A stretch of DNA of 64,000 nucleotides, taken from Aliihoeflea aestuarii (GTDB lineage Bacteria; Pseudomonadota; Alphaproteobacteria; Rhizobiales; Rhizobiaceae). Positions 36,761 through 45,653 of this stretch are shown here, piece after piece (the stretch's first letter is position 1; every line of letters starts with the position of its first letter). The stretch is from NCBI RefSeq assembly GCF_024105665.1, contig NZ_JAAAMK010000003.1, forward strand, positions 248,001 through 312,000. The letters are read 5' to 3'. The position numbers and the translations under genes were made by a program. Below the pieces are notes generated by a model that saw nothing but the letters and a program-made list of their open reading frames with translations, made no database searches and was not told the DNA's origin.

Positions 36761-36775
36761 GTGGAGATGCCGGCA

Positions 36776-37585
36776 ATGCGACGCACGATTTCGGTCCTCG
36801 CCGGCGTTCTCGCACTGACGGCATCGGCGAGCGCGCAGGATGAGCAGACCGTCGAATTCGCTGGCGCCACTTTCTCGATCACCGAGACGGATGATTACGA
36901 AAAAATCCTGACGGCCGATGGCGAGGAGATCGCGCGGGCCTATGTGATCCTGCACGATCGCAACGTGAAACTCGGCGATATCGAGGTTGCGATCTTCCAG
37001 ACCGGTCCAGGCGGCAATATGTGCGGCACGGTCAGCCTCATGGTCTGGCGCGACGGCGACGAACTCAAGACCGCCGCGTCGCCCGACGATTGCGGCGCAC
37101 CGCCGCCCGCCGTCACGCAGGACGCGATCTTTTTCGTGCCCTATCTGATGCCGGGGGCGGACGGCGTGGTCCGCCGGTGGACGACTTACGAAGGGATGCA
37201 GGCGATCGCCAGGATCGAATATGCGCCCGAGCCCGGCACAGGCTGGGCGGATTTCGACCCCGCCGCGGTGAACTATCCGACCGACGTTTTCCGCAACGCG
37301 GAAATCTATGAATTCGCGCAAGAGCTCCTCGGCGAGCAGCTTCAGCAGGTGACGACGGGTCTTCTCGTTTCCGGCGGTCTCGGGCCGTTGGACGACACCG
37401 GCATATATGTGGCCAATGGCTGCGTTCCCCATGCCTGCGGCGCTTCCGACAGTTTCATGGCCGTCGATCCGACCGGTCGAAAACTCTATTTCGCGCAGCA
37501 GGGCGTCGACGAGACATGGCCGCCGCAGGCCGACTGGCCGGACGAGATCGTCGCCGCGAAGAACGAGGCGATCGGCGACGAGTGA
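36776..37585 (+). CDS. Secreted protein with Ivy-like CxPHxC motif
   Basis: 269 residues from ATG 36776 (GTGGAG just upstream; other starts at 36761 and 36767 are possible). Signal peptide MRRTISVLAGVLALTASASA. The mature protein is acidic, with four cysteines. Near the C-terminus G-C-V-P-H-A-C-G-A-S-D-S-F-M-A-V-D resembles the C-K-P-H-D-C loop by which Ivy-type proteins inhibit lysozyme, and it is followed by K-L-Y-F-A-Q-Q as in such domains. An Ivy-like periplasmic domain is thus plausible. The N-terminal 150 residues are not recognised. It sits 15 bp after leuD. Confidence 0.65.
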   Translation: MRRTISVLAGVLALTASASAQDEQTVEFAGATFSITETDDYEKILTADGEEIARAYVILHDRNVKLGDIEVAIFQTGPGGNMCGTVSLMVWRDGDELKTAASPDDCGAPPPAVTQDAIFFVPYLMPGADGVVRRWTTYEGMQAIARIEYAPEPGTGWADFDPAAVNYPTDVFRNAEIYEFAQELLGEQLQQVTTGLLVSGGLGPLDDTGIYVANGCVPHACGASDSFMAVDPTGRKLYFAQQGVDETWPPQADWPDEIVAAKNEAIGDE

Positions 37586-37657
37586 TGTCGGTCTGCTTGT
37601 CCTGACACAAAAAACGGCTAAACCGTCCCGAACGCTTCCAAACCTTGAGGATCGCCC

Positions 37658-38689
37658 GTGACGAACAAGACCCTGACCCGATTTCTCGTCGAACAGCAGC
37701 GCGAGCAGAATGCGCTTCCCGGCCAGTTGCGCCTCCTGATCGAGATCGTCGCACGCGCCTGCAAGGCGATCAGCCATTCGGTCAACAAGGGCGCGCTCGG
37801 CGGAATGCTCGGCGATCTTGGCAGCGAGAATGTGCAGGGCGAGGTCCAGAAGAAGCTCGACGTGATCGCCAACGAAATCCTTCTGGAGGCCAATGAGTGG
37901 GGCGGTCACCTTGCCGCCATGGCATCCGAGGAAATGGAAGCGATCTATCCGACGCCGAACCGGTTCCCGCGCGGCGAATACCTGCTCCTGTTCGATCCGA
38001 TCGACGGCTCGTCCAATATCGACGTCGACATTTCGGTCGGCACGATCTTCTCCGTGCTGAAGGCCCCGGCCGGTGCCGAGAGCCGCGAGATCGACGCGAA
38101 CGACTTCATGCAGAAAGGCGCGACGCAGGTCGCAGCCGGCTATGCGATCTACGGGCCGCAGACGTTGCTCGTCCTGACCGTAGGCACCGGCGTCTACGAA
38201 TTCGCGCTCGACCGCGACATGGGCTCCTGGCGCATGACGCAGGCCAACATCACGATCCCGAAGAACTATGCCGAGTTCGCCATCAACATGTCGAACTACC
38301 GCCACTGGGCGCCGCCCGTTCGCCGCTATGTCGACGAGTGCCTCGCCGGCAAGGACGGTGCGCGTGGAAAGAATTTCAACATGCGCTGGACCGCCTCGAT
38401 GGTCGCCGACGTGCACCGCATTTTGAAACGCGGCGGCATCTTCATGTATCCGTGGGACGCCCGCAAACCGGACATGCCGGGCAAACTGCGCCTGATGTAC
38501 GAGGCGAACCCGATGGCGTTCCTGATCGAGCAGGCGGGCGGCGCGGCCTTTGACGGTCGCACACGCATCATGGATGTCGACGCGACCGCACTTCACCAGC
38601 GCGTCGGCGTGGTGCTCGGCGATGCGGAAGAAGTCGAGCGGGTCGTCGCCTATCATCGCGAGCATGACGCCCAGACTGCCAGCGCCTGA
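37658..38689 (+). CDS. fbp: Fructose-1,6-bisphosphatase, class I
   Basis: 343 residues from GTG 37658 (TTGAGGA upstream). The class I signature is clear: [13 protein letters not shown] with metal-binding acids, preceded by A-S-E-E-M-E, and substrate residues S-M-V-A-D-V-H-R and G-G-I-F-M-Y-P-W-D. It hydrolyses fructose-1,6-bisphosphate in gluconeogenesis or the Calvin cycle. No other Calvin-cycle gene is visible, so gluconeogenesis is the likely role. Confidence 0.96.
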   Translation: MTNKTLTRFLVEQQREQNALPGQLRLLIEIVARACKAISHSVNKGALGGMLGDLGSENVQGEVQKKLDVIANEILLEANEWGGHLAAMASEEMEAIYPTPNRFPRGEYLLLFDPIDGSSNIDVDISVGTIFSVLKAPAGAESREIDANDFMQKGATQVAAGYAIYGPQTLLVLTVGTGVYEFALDRDMGSWRMTQANITIPKNYAEFAINMSNYRHWAPPVRRYVDECLAGKDGARGKNFNMRWTASMVADVHRILKRGGIFMYPWDARKPDMPGKLRLMYEANPMAFLIEQAGGAAFDGRTRIMDVDATALHQRVGVVLGDAEEVERVVAYHREHDAQTASA

Positions 38690-38764
38690 ACGCGCCGACA
38701 TCTTGCGTGATGGAACCGACCGCATAGGGCATGGCTTGATCAAGGCCATGGCCTCAAGGGATCG

Positions 38765-39670
38765 ATGACGCCAGCCAGGAAGACATCCCGCCACCTGCGC
38801 CGCCCCGCAAGACAGAACGGCCGGGGCTCGTGGGGCGTGCTCGCCGCGATCGCAGCGGCCATCGGCGGTCTTGCAATCGCGGCGGTATTGATGCTGGCGA
38901 TCGTGCCCGATCATGTCCTGTTTCGCGACAGGCTGGCCTTTTCCATTCTCGATTTCGGCAAAGAGCGCGAGATGCTCCCGCTCGACCAGACGACGCATGA
39001 CGGATTGACGGTGCGCTCATGGTACGTCGCGCCGCAGGCCGGACGACCCGTCATCGTCTATTTCGCCGGCCGTGACGGCGACATCGTGCGCAAGCCCGCG
39101 CATCTCATGGAGCGCGTGGCGGACGGTTTCGGCCTCCTTCTCGTCGGCTATCGCGGCTTCGGCGGCAATCCGGGCGTGCCTCGGGAGATCGACATGCATC
39201 GCGACGTCCTCGCGCTTCTGGCAAAGCTGCGCGACGACGGCCTCGCCGGCAGCGGCACGATCCTTTATGGCTATTCCATGGGCTCGGGTTTTGCCGCGAA
39301 CGCCGCATCGCTCACCGATACGCTCGGCGTCGTCCTCGAAGCCCCGATCAGCAATTTCCTCGCGGCCGTGCGCCAGCAGGCCGGTCCGGTTCCGAGCTTC
39401 CTTGTGCGCACGCGGCTCGACAATCTTGCCCGCATTCCCGAAATCCGTGCGCCGATCCTGCTTCTGGCGGGCGGGCAGGATGCGGTGACGCCGCCCTCCT
39501 TCGCCCGTGCGCTGGCGGCCGCCAACCCGACATTCGCCAGCGTCGAGATTTTCCCCGACGCCAACCATTTCAGCATCGTGCGCCTTGGCGGGCGCGAGGC
39601 GATCGGAGCCTTTCTGGATCGCATCGACAGTCGCAGCATGGCCTCTGGACTATCGCCAAATCCGGCCTGA
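38765..39670 (+). CDS. Membrane-anchored alpha/beta hydrolase
   Basis: 301 residues. A basic N-terminus is followed by a membrane helix (GVLAAIAAAIGGLAIAAVLM, about residues 24-43) and an alpha/beta hydrolase domain. The nucleophile is Ser in Y-G-Y-S-M-G-S-G, Asp is in G-G-Q-D-A-V-T-P and His in D-A-N-H-F-S-I. It resembles the BEM46/Fhs group of anchored esterases with unknown substrate. Lies between fbp and leuB, 75 bp after fbp. Confidence 0.9.
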   Translation: MTPARKTSRHLRRPARQNGRGSWGVLAAIAAAIGGLAIAAVLMLAIVPDHVLFRDRLAFSILDFGKEREMLPLDQTTHDGLTVRSWYVAPQAGRPVIVYFAGRDGDIVRKPAHLMERVADGFGLLLVGYRGFGGNPGVPREIDMHRDVLALLAKLRDDGLAGSGTILYGYSMGSGFAANAASLTDTLGVVLEAPISNFLAAVRQQAGPVPSFLVRTRLDNLARIPEIRAPILLLAGGQDAVTPPSFARALAAANPTFASVEIFPDANHFSIVRLGGREAIGAFLDRIDSRSMASGLSPNPA

Positions 39671-39775
39671 TCGCCTCGAAAGACTGGACGCGAGGCCCCG
39701 AGCGCAATATCAGCGGAGCCGACAGAAACTGTCGCAGGGATCACCCCGCGCGACACAATCGACCGGAGGTCCCTC

Positions 39776-40879
39776 ATGGCATCGCGCAAGCTTCTTCTTC
39801 TCCCCGGCGACGGCATCGGCCCGGAGGCCATGGCCGAGGTGCGCAAGCTGATCGCGGTCATGAACGAGGAAACGAATGCCGGCTTCGAAACAGAGGAAGG
39901 TCTGGTCGGCGGCTGCGCCTACGATGCGCATGGGGCATCGATCTCCGAAGGCGACATGGAAAAGGCCATGGCGGCCGACGCGGTTCTGTTCGGCGCGGTC
40001 GGCGGTCCCAAATGGGACAGCGTTCCCTATGAGGTGCGCCCCGAGGCAGGTCTGTTGCGCCTGCGCAAGGATATGCAGCTTTTCGCCAATCTGCGCCCGG
40101 CGATCTGCTATCCCGCGCTCGCGCATTCTTCGTCGCTCAAGCCGGACGTCGTCGAGGGCCTCGACATCCTCATCGTCCGCGAACTGACCGGCGGCGTCTA
40201 TTTCGGCGAGCCGAAGGAGATCATCGATCTGGGCAACGGCCAGAAGCGCGGTATCGATACGCAAATCTACGACACGTTCGAGATCGAGCGCATTTCAGGC
40301 GTCGCCTTCGAACTCGCACGCACGCGTCGGGGCGAAGTCTGCTCGATGGAAAAGCGCAACGTCATGAAGTCGGGCGTGTTGTGGAACGAGGTCGTCACGG
40401 CCACCCACAAGGCGAAATATGCCGACGTGAAGCTGACCCACATGCTGGCAGATGCCGGCGGGATGCAGTTGGTGCGCTGGCCCAAGCAGTTCGACGTGAT
40501 CGTTACCGACAACCTCTTCGGCGACATGCTCTCGGACGTCGCCGCCATGCTCACCGGCTCGCTCGGCATGCTCCCGTCCGCTTCACTCGGCGCGCCGGAT
40601 GCCAGGACCGGCAGCCGCAAAGCGCTCTACGAGCCGGTCCACGGCTCCGCACCCGACATCGCCGGACAGGGCATCGCCAACCCGATCGCCATGATCGCGT
40701 CCTTCGCGATGTGCCTGCGTTATTCGTTCAATATGGTGGCCGAGGCCGACCGTCTCGAAGCGGCCATTTCCGCCGTGCTTGACGACGGCATCCGCACGAA
40801 GGACATCGCGTCCGAAGGGGTGCAGACCGTCTCGACGAGCGACATGGGCGACGCCATCGTGGCGAAGTTCCGGGCCTGA
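39776..40879 (+). CDS. leuB: 3-isopropylmalate dehydrogenase
   Basis: 367 residues. Isocitrate-dehydrogenase-like fold: [10 protein letters not shown] at the N-terminus, [25 protein letters not shown] substrate loop, the signature N-L-F-G-D-M-L-S-D[12 protein letters not shown], and [15 protein letters not shown]. It oxidatively decarboxylates 3-isopropylmalate with NAD. Preceded by G-G-A-G-G ribosome site bases (CCGGAGG). Confidence 0.97.
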   Translation: MASRKLLLLPGDGIGPEAMAEVRKLIAVMNEETNAGFETEEGLVGGCAYDAHGASISEGDMEKAMAADAVLFGAVGGPKWDSVPYEVRPEAGLLRLRKDMQLFANLRPAICYPALAHSSSLKPDVVEGLDILIVRELTGGVYFGEPKEIIDLGNGQKRGIDTQIYDTFEIERISGVAFELARTRRGEVCSMEKRNVMKSGVLWNEVVTATHKAKYADVKLTHMLADAGGMQLVRWPKQFDVIVTDNLFGDMLSDVAAMLTGSLGMLPSASLGAPDARTGSRKALYEPVHGSAPDIAGQGIANPIAMIASFAMCLRYSFNMVAEADRLEAAISAVLDDGIRTKDIASEGVQTVSTSDMGDAIVAKFRA

Positions 40880-40901
40880 CACCGCTCCATTCCACGAACC
40901 G

Positions 40902-40930
40902 GCCGCGACGCGAAATATAGACGTCGCGGC
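40902..40930 (+). terminator. Possible terminator after leuB
   Basis: GCCGCGACG and CGTCGCGGC form a 9-bp stem around an AT-rich 11-nt loop, 23 bp after the leuB stop. There is no T-tract, so it may only stabilise the 3' end. Confidence 0.35.
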
Positions 40931-41074
40931 TGGCGGGATCGGCGCCAAAGCGTTCCCCGACGCCGCATTGCACCAATGGGGCGTCGATGCTATCTCAAGG
41001 GCAACTGTCCGCGCCCGCCACGCGTATCACGCGAAGCCGACGGGCGCCGTTTCAAACCGCATCCAAGGATAGCC

Positions 41075-41899
41075 ATGCAGTCCGCCGCGCTTGCCGCCAC
41101 GAAGAGTGACGCTCCCGAATTTCCCGTGCCGGCCAACACCTACGCCGAAACGGTCGTCTCGGTCACGCACTATACCGACAATTTGTTTTCCTTCCGGATC
41201 ACACGGCCCGCCGCGTTCCGCTTTCGCTCGGGCGAGTTCGTGATGATCGGTCTGCCCAATGCGCAAAAACCCGTCTTCCGCGCCTATTCCATTGCCAGCC
41301 CCGCCTGGGATGAGGAAGTCGAGTTCTATTCGATCAAGGTGCCGGACGGACCGCTGACGCAGCATCTGCAGAAGATCCAGCCCGGCGATACCGTTCTGAT
41401 GAAGCAAAAGTCGACCGGTACGCTGGTGCTCGATGCGCTGAAGCCCGGCAAGCGGCTGTGGCTGGTCGCGACCGGAACCGGCTTCGCGCCATGGGCGAGC
41501 CTTTTGCGCGACCCGGAAACCTATGAGAAATTCGACGAGGTCGTCGTCACAAATACCTGCCGCGACGCGGCCGATCTTGCCTATGGCAATCACCTGATCG
41601 CTTCGCTGCACGCCGACCCGCTGATCGGCGAATTGACGGCCGGACGCGTGAAATACATCGCGACGACGACGCGCGAGCCTTCGGCTCACATGGGCCGCAT
41701 CACGACGCTGATCGAAAATGGCGAACTGTTCCGCATGGTCGGCTGCGCGCCCTTCGACCCGGAAATCGACCGCGTCATGATCTGCGGCTCGATGGCGATG
41801 CTGAACGATGTGAAGGCGCTGATCGAGACGCACGGGCTGGAAGAAGGCTCCAACGCCAAGCCCGCCGATTTCGTCGTCGAGCGCGCTTTCGTCGGCTGA
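41075..41899 (+). CDS. fpr: Ferredoxin--NADP+ reductase
   Basis: 274 residues from ATG 41075 (AAGGATAG site). The FAD motif is R-A-Y-S-I-A-S-P, the NADP motif G-T-G-F-A-P-W-A-S-L-L-R-D, and C-G-S-M-A-M-L-N-D lies near the C-terminus. The tail F-V-V-E-R-A-F-V-G matches the proteobacterial FprA class with an extended C-terminus. It passes electrons between NADPH and ferredoxin or flavodoxin in oxidative-stress and Fe-S metabolism. Standing alone between leuB and two small genes. Confidence 0.95.
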   Translation: MQSAALAATKSDAPEFPVPANTYAETVVSVTHYTDNLFSFRITRPAAFRFRSGEFVMIGLPNAQKPVFRAYSIASPAWDEEVEFYSIKVPDGPLTQHLQKIQPGDTVLMKQKSTGTLVLDALKPGKRLWLVATGTGFAPWASLLRDPETYEKFDEVVVTNTCRDAADLAYGNHLIASLHADPLIGELTAGRVKYIATTTREPSAHMGRITTLIENGELFRMVGCAPFDPEIDRVMICGSMAMLNDVKALIETHGLEEGSNAKPADFVVERAFVG

Positions 41900-41959
41900 A
41901 CCCCGGAACTTCGACACGGCTGAAACGGTTGCTCTTCATCGAAGCCGATGGAGGCCATC

Positions 41960-42187
41960 ATGAACGACAGCCCCAAACCCCCGCCACGGCGCGGCCTCGA
42001 ACGCCGCTCGCTGATGATCGTCGCGATCATCGTCGCGGTCGCGCTCGCGATCTTCCTGTTCAGTACGGACGACACGCCCGTCCCGGATGTCCAGAGCGGC
42101 GGGCCGGGCGGCGAGATGACCGCCGACCCGCAGCCGGTTCCGCAATTGCCGCCGGAAAGCGAGACGCCGCAGGAACCGGCCAACTAG
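41960..42187 (+). CDS. Small single-pass membrane protein
   Basis: 75 residues from ATG 41960, chosen because GGAGG lies 5 nt upstream. The N-terminus is basic (K-P-P-P-R-R-G-L-E-R-R), followed by one transmembrane helix (SLMIVAIIVAVALAIFLF) and a Pro-rich tail of about 40 residues, probably in the periplasm. No recognised family. Just before an acidic small protein gene. Confidence 0.65.
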   Translation: MNDSPKPPPRRGLERRSLMIVAIIVAVALAIFLFSTDDTPVPDVQSGGPGGEMTADPQPVPQLPPESETPQEPAN

Positions 42188-42222
42188 CCGGGACGTTCTG
42201 TTGGGCATCAAGGAGATTGTTC

Positions 42223-42630
42223 ATGAAGATCGACGATATCCGCGTCTCACGCGCTGCCAACGACAGCGGTGCGGCCGAAGTCACGCTCAGCGACGAGGAC
42301 GGCGCGGAAATCCGCATCTATGTGCCGATAGGCGCGAATGTCGGCGAGGATCGCGCGTCCATTCTCGATGAAGCGCGCAGCCTTCTCGTCGCCGCCACAG
42401 ATGCGATCGGCGCGCCGACCGCGCTGCCGGACGGGCTGACGCCGGCGAACGGCAATGACGAAGTACCTATCGAGACTCTGGAAGCGGCCGATGGCGGCCG
42501 GCCACTGGAATCGCTCGAGGAAGACGACGACAACGCCTATCAGGAACCGGACGAGGCGCTTCCCGACGAGCGCGAGGAACAGGCGCTTGCCGCCGGCCTG
42601 ACGCGGGGCCGCTTCGGCGACCCCGCCTGA
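42223..42630 (+). CDS. Acidic hypothetical protein
   Basis: 135 residues from ATG 42223 with AAGGAG well placed. The N-terminal half is beta-rich (M-K-I-D-D-I-R-V-S-R-A, A-E-V-T-L-S-D-E-D-G-A-E-I-R-I-Y-V-P) and the C-terminal half is highly acidic and probably disordered (E-E-D-D-D-N). It ends 7 bp before the end of the convergent ilvD. No recognised family. Confidence 0.65.
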   Translation: MKIDDIRVSRAANDSGAAEVTLSDEDGAEIRIYVPIGANVGEDRASILDEARSLLVAATDAIGAPTALPDGLTPANGNDEVPIETLEAADGGRPLESLEEDDDNAYQEPDEALPDEREEQALAAGLTRGRFGDPA

Positions 42631-42636
42631 CCCGGT

Positions 42637-44475
42637 CTATTCCGGCAGCATGCGCACGGCGCCCTTGTCGGCGCTGGTCGCGAACGCGGCGTAGGCTTTC
42701 AGCGCCGTCGTGACGTTGCGCTTGCGGGGAGAAGATGGCTTCCAGCCGGCCTTGTCCTGTTCGGCGCGGCGGCGCGCAAGTTCGTCGTCGTCGACCGCGA
42801 GTCTGATCGTGCGGCCCGGAATGTCGATCTCGATCGAATCGCCGTCCTTGACGAGGCCGATCGTGCCGCCATTCGCCGCCTCCGGCGAGACGTGGCCGAT
42901 GGAAAGTCCCGACGTGCCGCCGGAAAACCGCCCATCGGTCAAAAGCGCGCAGGCTTTCCCGAGGCCCTTCGACTTCAGATAGCTGGTCGGATAGAGCATT
43001 TCCTGCATGCCCGGCCCGCCTTTAGGTCCCTCGTAGCGGATCACCACCACGTCGCCGGCCTCGACCTCGTTGCCGAGAATGCCCTTCACGGCGGCATCCT
43101 GGCTTTCGAACACCTTGGCGGGGCCGGTGAATTTCAGGATCGATTCGTCGACGCCCGCCGTCTTCACGATGCAGCCGTCCAGCGCGATGTTTCCGCTGAG
43201 AACCGCAAGCCCGCCATCCTTGGAGAACGGGTGCTGCACGTCTCGGATGACACCGTTTTCACGGTCGAGATCGAGTTCCTTCCAGCGCGCCGCCTGACTG
43301 AAGGCAACCTGCGTGGGGATGCCGCCCGGTGCGGCGGAAAAGAGTTCGAGCGCGGCCGGATTGTCGGTGACGGCGATGTCCCAGCGGTCGATGGCGTCGC
43401 CCAGCGTCTTTTCGTGTACTGTCGGCAGATCGCGATGGATGAGGCCGCCGCGGTCGAGTTCGCCCAGGATGGCCATGATGCCGCCGGCACGGTGAACGTC
43501 TTCCATGTGCACGTCGGACTTGGCCGGAGCGACCTTGGACAGGCACGGCACTTTGCGCGAAAGCCGGTCGATATCGTCGAGCGTGAAATCGATCTCGCCT
43601 TCATAGGCGGCGGCAAGGATGTGAAGGACCGTATTGGTCGACCCACCCATCGCGATGTCGAGCGCCATCGCGTTTTCGAATGCGCGCTTCGACGCGATAT
43701 TGCGGGGCAATGCCGTTTCGTCGTCCTGTTCGTAGTAGCGTTTTGCCAGACCGACGATGCGCTGGCCGGCTTCCAGGAAGAGGCGCTTGCGGTCGGCATG
43801 CGTGGCGAGCGTCGACCCGTTGCCCGGCAGCGACAGGCCCAGCGCTTCCGTCAGGCAGTTCATCGAATTTGCGGTGAACATGCCCGAACAGGAACCGCAG
43901 GTCGGGCAGGCCGAGCGCTCGATCACCTGCACGTCTTCGTCCGACATGGTCTCGTCGGCGGCCGCGACCATCGCGTCGACGAGGTCGAGCGCGTGCGTCT
44001 TGCCGTCGGACAGCACGACCTTACCGGCCTCCATCGGGCCGCCGGACACGAAGATCGTCGGGATGTTGAGGCGCAGCGACGCCATCAGCATGCCGGGCGT
44101 GATCTTGTCGCAGTTGGAAATGCAGACCATGGCGTCCGCGCAATGCGCATTGACCATATACTCGACCGAATCGGCGATGATCTCGCGGGAGGGCAGCGAA
44201 TAGAGCATGCCGTCATGGCCCATCGCGATGCCGTCATCGACGGCGATCGTGTTGAATTCCTTGGCGACGCCGCCGGACGCCTCGATCTCGCGCGCGACGA
44301 GCTGGCCGAGATCCTTCAGATGCACATGTCCCGGCACGAACTGCGTGAACGAATTGACCACGGCGATGATGGGCTTGCCGAAATCACCGTCCTTCATCCC
44401 GGTGGCGCGCCAAAGGCCGCGTGCGCCGGCCATGTTGCGGCCATGCGTGGTGGTTCTCGACCGATAGGGGGGCAT
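42637..44475 (-). CDS. ilvD: Dihydroxy-acid dehydratase
   Basis: 612 residues from ATG 44475. Fe-S and catalytic features are present: [11 protein letters not shown], then [18 protein letters not shown], and [15 protein letters not shown] near the C-terminus. It dehydrates 2,3-dihydroxy-isovalerate or -methylvalerate in valine and isoleucine synthesis. A frame extending upstream crosses the sRNA locus and is not a gene. Confidence 0.97.
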   Translation of the reverse strand: MPPYRSRTTTHGRNMAGARGLWRATGMKDGDFGKPIIAVVNSFTQFVPGHVHLKDLGQLVAREIEASGGVAKEFNTIAVDDGIAMGHDGMLYSLPSREIIADSVEYMVNAHCADAMVCISNCDKITPGMLMASLRLNIPTIFVSGGPMEAGKVVLSDGKTHALDLVDAMVAAADETMSDEDVQVIERSACPTCGSCSGMFTANSMNCLTEALGLSLPGNGSTLATHADRKRLFLEAGQRIVGLAKRYYEQDDETALPRNIASKRAFENAMALDIAMGGSTNTVLHILAAAYEGEIDFTLDDIDRLSRKVPCLSKVAPAKSDVHMEDVHRAGGIMAILGELDRGGLIHRDLPTVHEKTLGDAIDRWDIAVTDNPAALELFSAAPGGIPTQVAFSQAARWKELDLDRENGVIRDVQHPFSKDGGLAVLSGNIALDGCIVKTAGVDESILKFTGPAKVFESQDAAVKGILGNEVEAGDVVVIRYEGPKGGPGMQEMLYPTSYLKSKGLGKACALLTDGRFSGGTSGLSIGHVSPEAANGGTIGLVKDGDSIEIDIPGRTIRLAVDDDELARRRAEQDKAGWKPSSPRKRNVTTALKAYAAFATSADKGAVRMLPE

Positions 44476-44613
44476 GCGTGTCTCCTCGTCGCCGGGGCTT
44501 GCGAAACGAATGGCCGTTTCGGGTGGCCCGCACGTTATTTTCTTACCAATCGCGCCGTTGATACCGGGCTTGAGGCTTGAGGGAAAGCCCGGACGAAGCT
44601 TGGCGGTGGTGGA

Positions 44614-44722
44614 AAAGAAAAGGCCCGTCGGGGGAGGAGATCCGACGGGCCAGATTTCGTGCGGTGCGGGAGGAGGTGCACCGCAGTCTTGTCTCGGGCC
44701 AGGGAGGAGGTTGGCCGTTGAC
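44614..44722 (-). ncRNA. Small RNA with three CCTCCTCCC-type hairpin loops (alpha-r14/cuckoo-like), copy 1
   Basis: On the minus strand a promoter with TTGCAC (44752-44757) and TATGTT (44729-44734), 17 bp apart, predicts a start near 44722. The transcript has three hairpins: GGCCA/TGGCC (44697-44716), GCGGTGC/GCACCGC (44661-44684), and the terminator stem GGCCCGTCGG/CCGACGGGCC (44622-44651) followed by TTTTCTTTT. The first two loops are A-C-C-T-C-C-T-C-C-C and the third ATCTCCTCCC, each an anti-Shine-Dalgarno sequence. Such loops are the hallmark of alphaproteobacterial sRNAs of the alpha-r14 and cuckoo type, which base-pair with ribosome sites of target mRNAs. Its paralogue is at 49265-49368. 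Confidence 0.85.
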
Positions 44723-44767
44723 AATCCGAACATAGAAATTCGGCCTCGATTGTGCAATGCAATAAAT

Positions 44768-44784
44768 TGCATGGCAGCCATGCA
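44768..44784. promoter_or_regulatory. 17-bp palindrome upstream of sRNA copy 1
   Basis: TGCATGGCAGCCATGCA, palindromic apart from its centre (ATGGCAGCCAT), lies exactly 10 nt upstream of the -35 box of the minus-strand sRNA. The same motif (TGCATAGCTTCCATGCA) lies at the same distance upstream of the second sRNA. Size and T-N15-A symmetry fit a LysR-type or similar activator site; the regulator is unknown. Confidence 0.7.
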
Positions 44785-45152
44785 AAACTGCCTGCGCCGC
44801 TTTGACGTGCCTGCAAGCCATTGGAAAACATGACGCTGGGAAACGTGCCGCCATTTTCGGCGACCTGCGAAAAATTCCAGCAAGACGCACTGCCGCAAGA
44901 CACTACCGCATCGCACCATTTCTGAGCGCGCTTATTTTTTGCGGGAACTTGCTGCACCTGTCGCCGGTTAGGTTGATGAAGCAGGTGCGGCGCGTGTCAA
45001 TCGGGCACGACGGCAAAGAGGAACAAGGCGATTTTCCCGATTTCCCGCCTTGGCCAACGAAACGGCAGACGAGCCTCTATCCTGTCCGCGCCGCACCTGT
45101 TCTCACCAGCCACACGCGTCGTGACGCGCGAAGCCAAAAAGGTCAGCACCGA
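44785..45152. other. Intergenic region upstream of the aldehyde oxidoreductase operon
   Basis: 368 bp with no convincing gene on either strand. It should hold the promoter for the 45153 operon. GCACCTG (44954-44960) and CAGGTGC (44982-44988) could pair around 21 nt, and an AT run occurs near 44930. No ribosome site is obvious just upstream of ATG 45153 other than AAAAAGG at about 45136-45142. Confidence 0.5.
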
Positions 45153-45653
45153 ATGTATCCCCTTCAACTGACGATCAACGGCAAGGCGCACGAGACGAAC
45201 GTCGACCCGCGCGTGAGCCTGCTCGATCTCCTGCGCGAAAATCTCGGTCTGACCGGCTCGAAAAAGGGGTGCGACCACGGCCAGTGCGGCGCCTGCACGG
45301 TGATCGTCAACGGACGTCGCATCAATTCCTGCCTGTCGCTCGCGGTCAGCCATGATGGCGACGAGGTGACCACGATCGAGGGCATGGCGAGCGATGACGG
45401 GCTTTCTCCCCTGCAGGCCGCCTTCGTCAGACACGACGCGTTTCAATGCGGCTATTGCACACCGGGACAGATATGTTCCGCGACCGCCCTTCTGGAGGAA
45501 CTGGAGCGCGGCGAGCCGAGCGTCGTAACGAAAGAACGCGTGGAACTTGCCGACGAGGAAATCCGCGAGCGCATGTCCGGCAATCTGTGCCGCTGCGGAG
45601 CCTACAACAACATCATCGATGCCATTCTCGAAGTCGCGGAGGCGCGCGCATGA
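45153..45653 (+). CDS. Aldehyde/xanthine oxidoreductase [2Fe-2S] subunit (PaoA-like)
   Basis: 166 residues. Plant-type [2Fe-2S] domain C-D-H-G-Q-C-G-A-C-T-V ... C at about 42-64 and the second, alpha-helical [2Fe-2S] domain C-G-Y-C-T-P-G-Q-I with C-R-C-G-A. It passes electrons from the molybdenum site to the FAD subunit. E. coli PaoA has a Tat signal; this protein starts directly at the ferredoxin domain, so the complex is probably cytoplasmic. ATGA overlap with the next gene. Confidence 0.92.
   Translation: MYPLQLTINGKAHETNVDPRVSLLDLLRENLGLTGSKKGCDHGQCGACTVIVNGRRINSCLSLAVSHDGDEVTTIEGMASDDGLSPLQAAFVRHDAFQCGYCTPGQICSATALLEELERGEPSVVTKERVELADEEIRERMSGNLCRCGAYNNIIDAILEVAEARA

Noticed and set aside
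36059-38998. 979-codon minus-strand frame opposite leuD, secreted protein and fbp
   Set aside because: It spans several clear genes on the opposite strand and has the composition of a shadow frame.
44476-44919. N-terminal extension of the ilvD frame
   Set aside because: The frame is open but runs through the sRNA and its terminator; ilvD of normal length starts at ATG 44475.
44954-44988. Long-loop hairpin GCACCTG/CAGGTGC as a riboswitch before the oxidoreductase operon
   Set aside because: A single 7-bp stem with a 21-nt loop; no resemblance to the molybdenum-cofactor or other known riboswitches could be seen.
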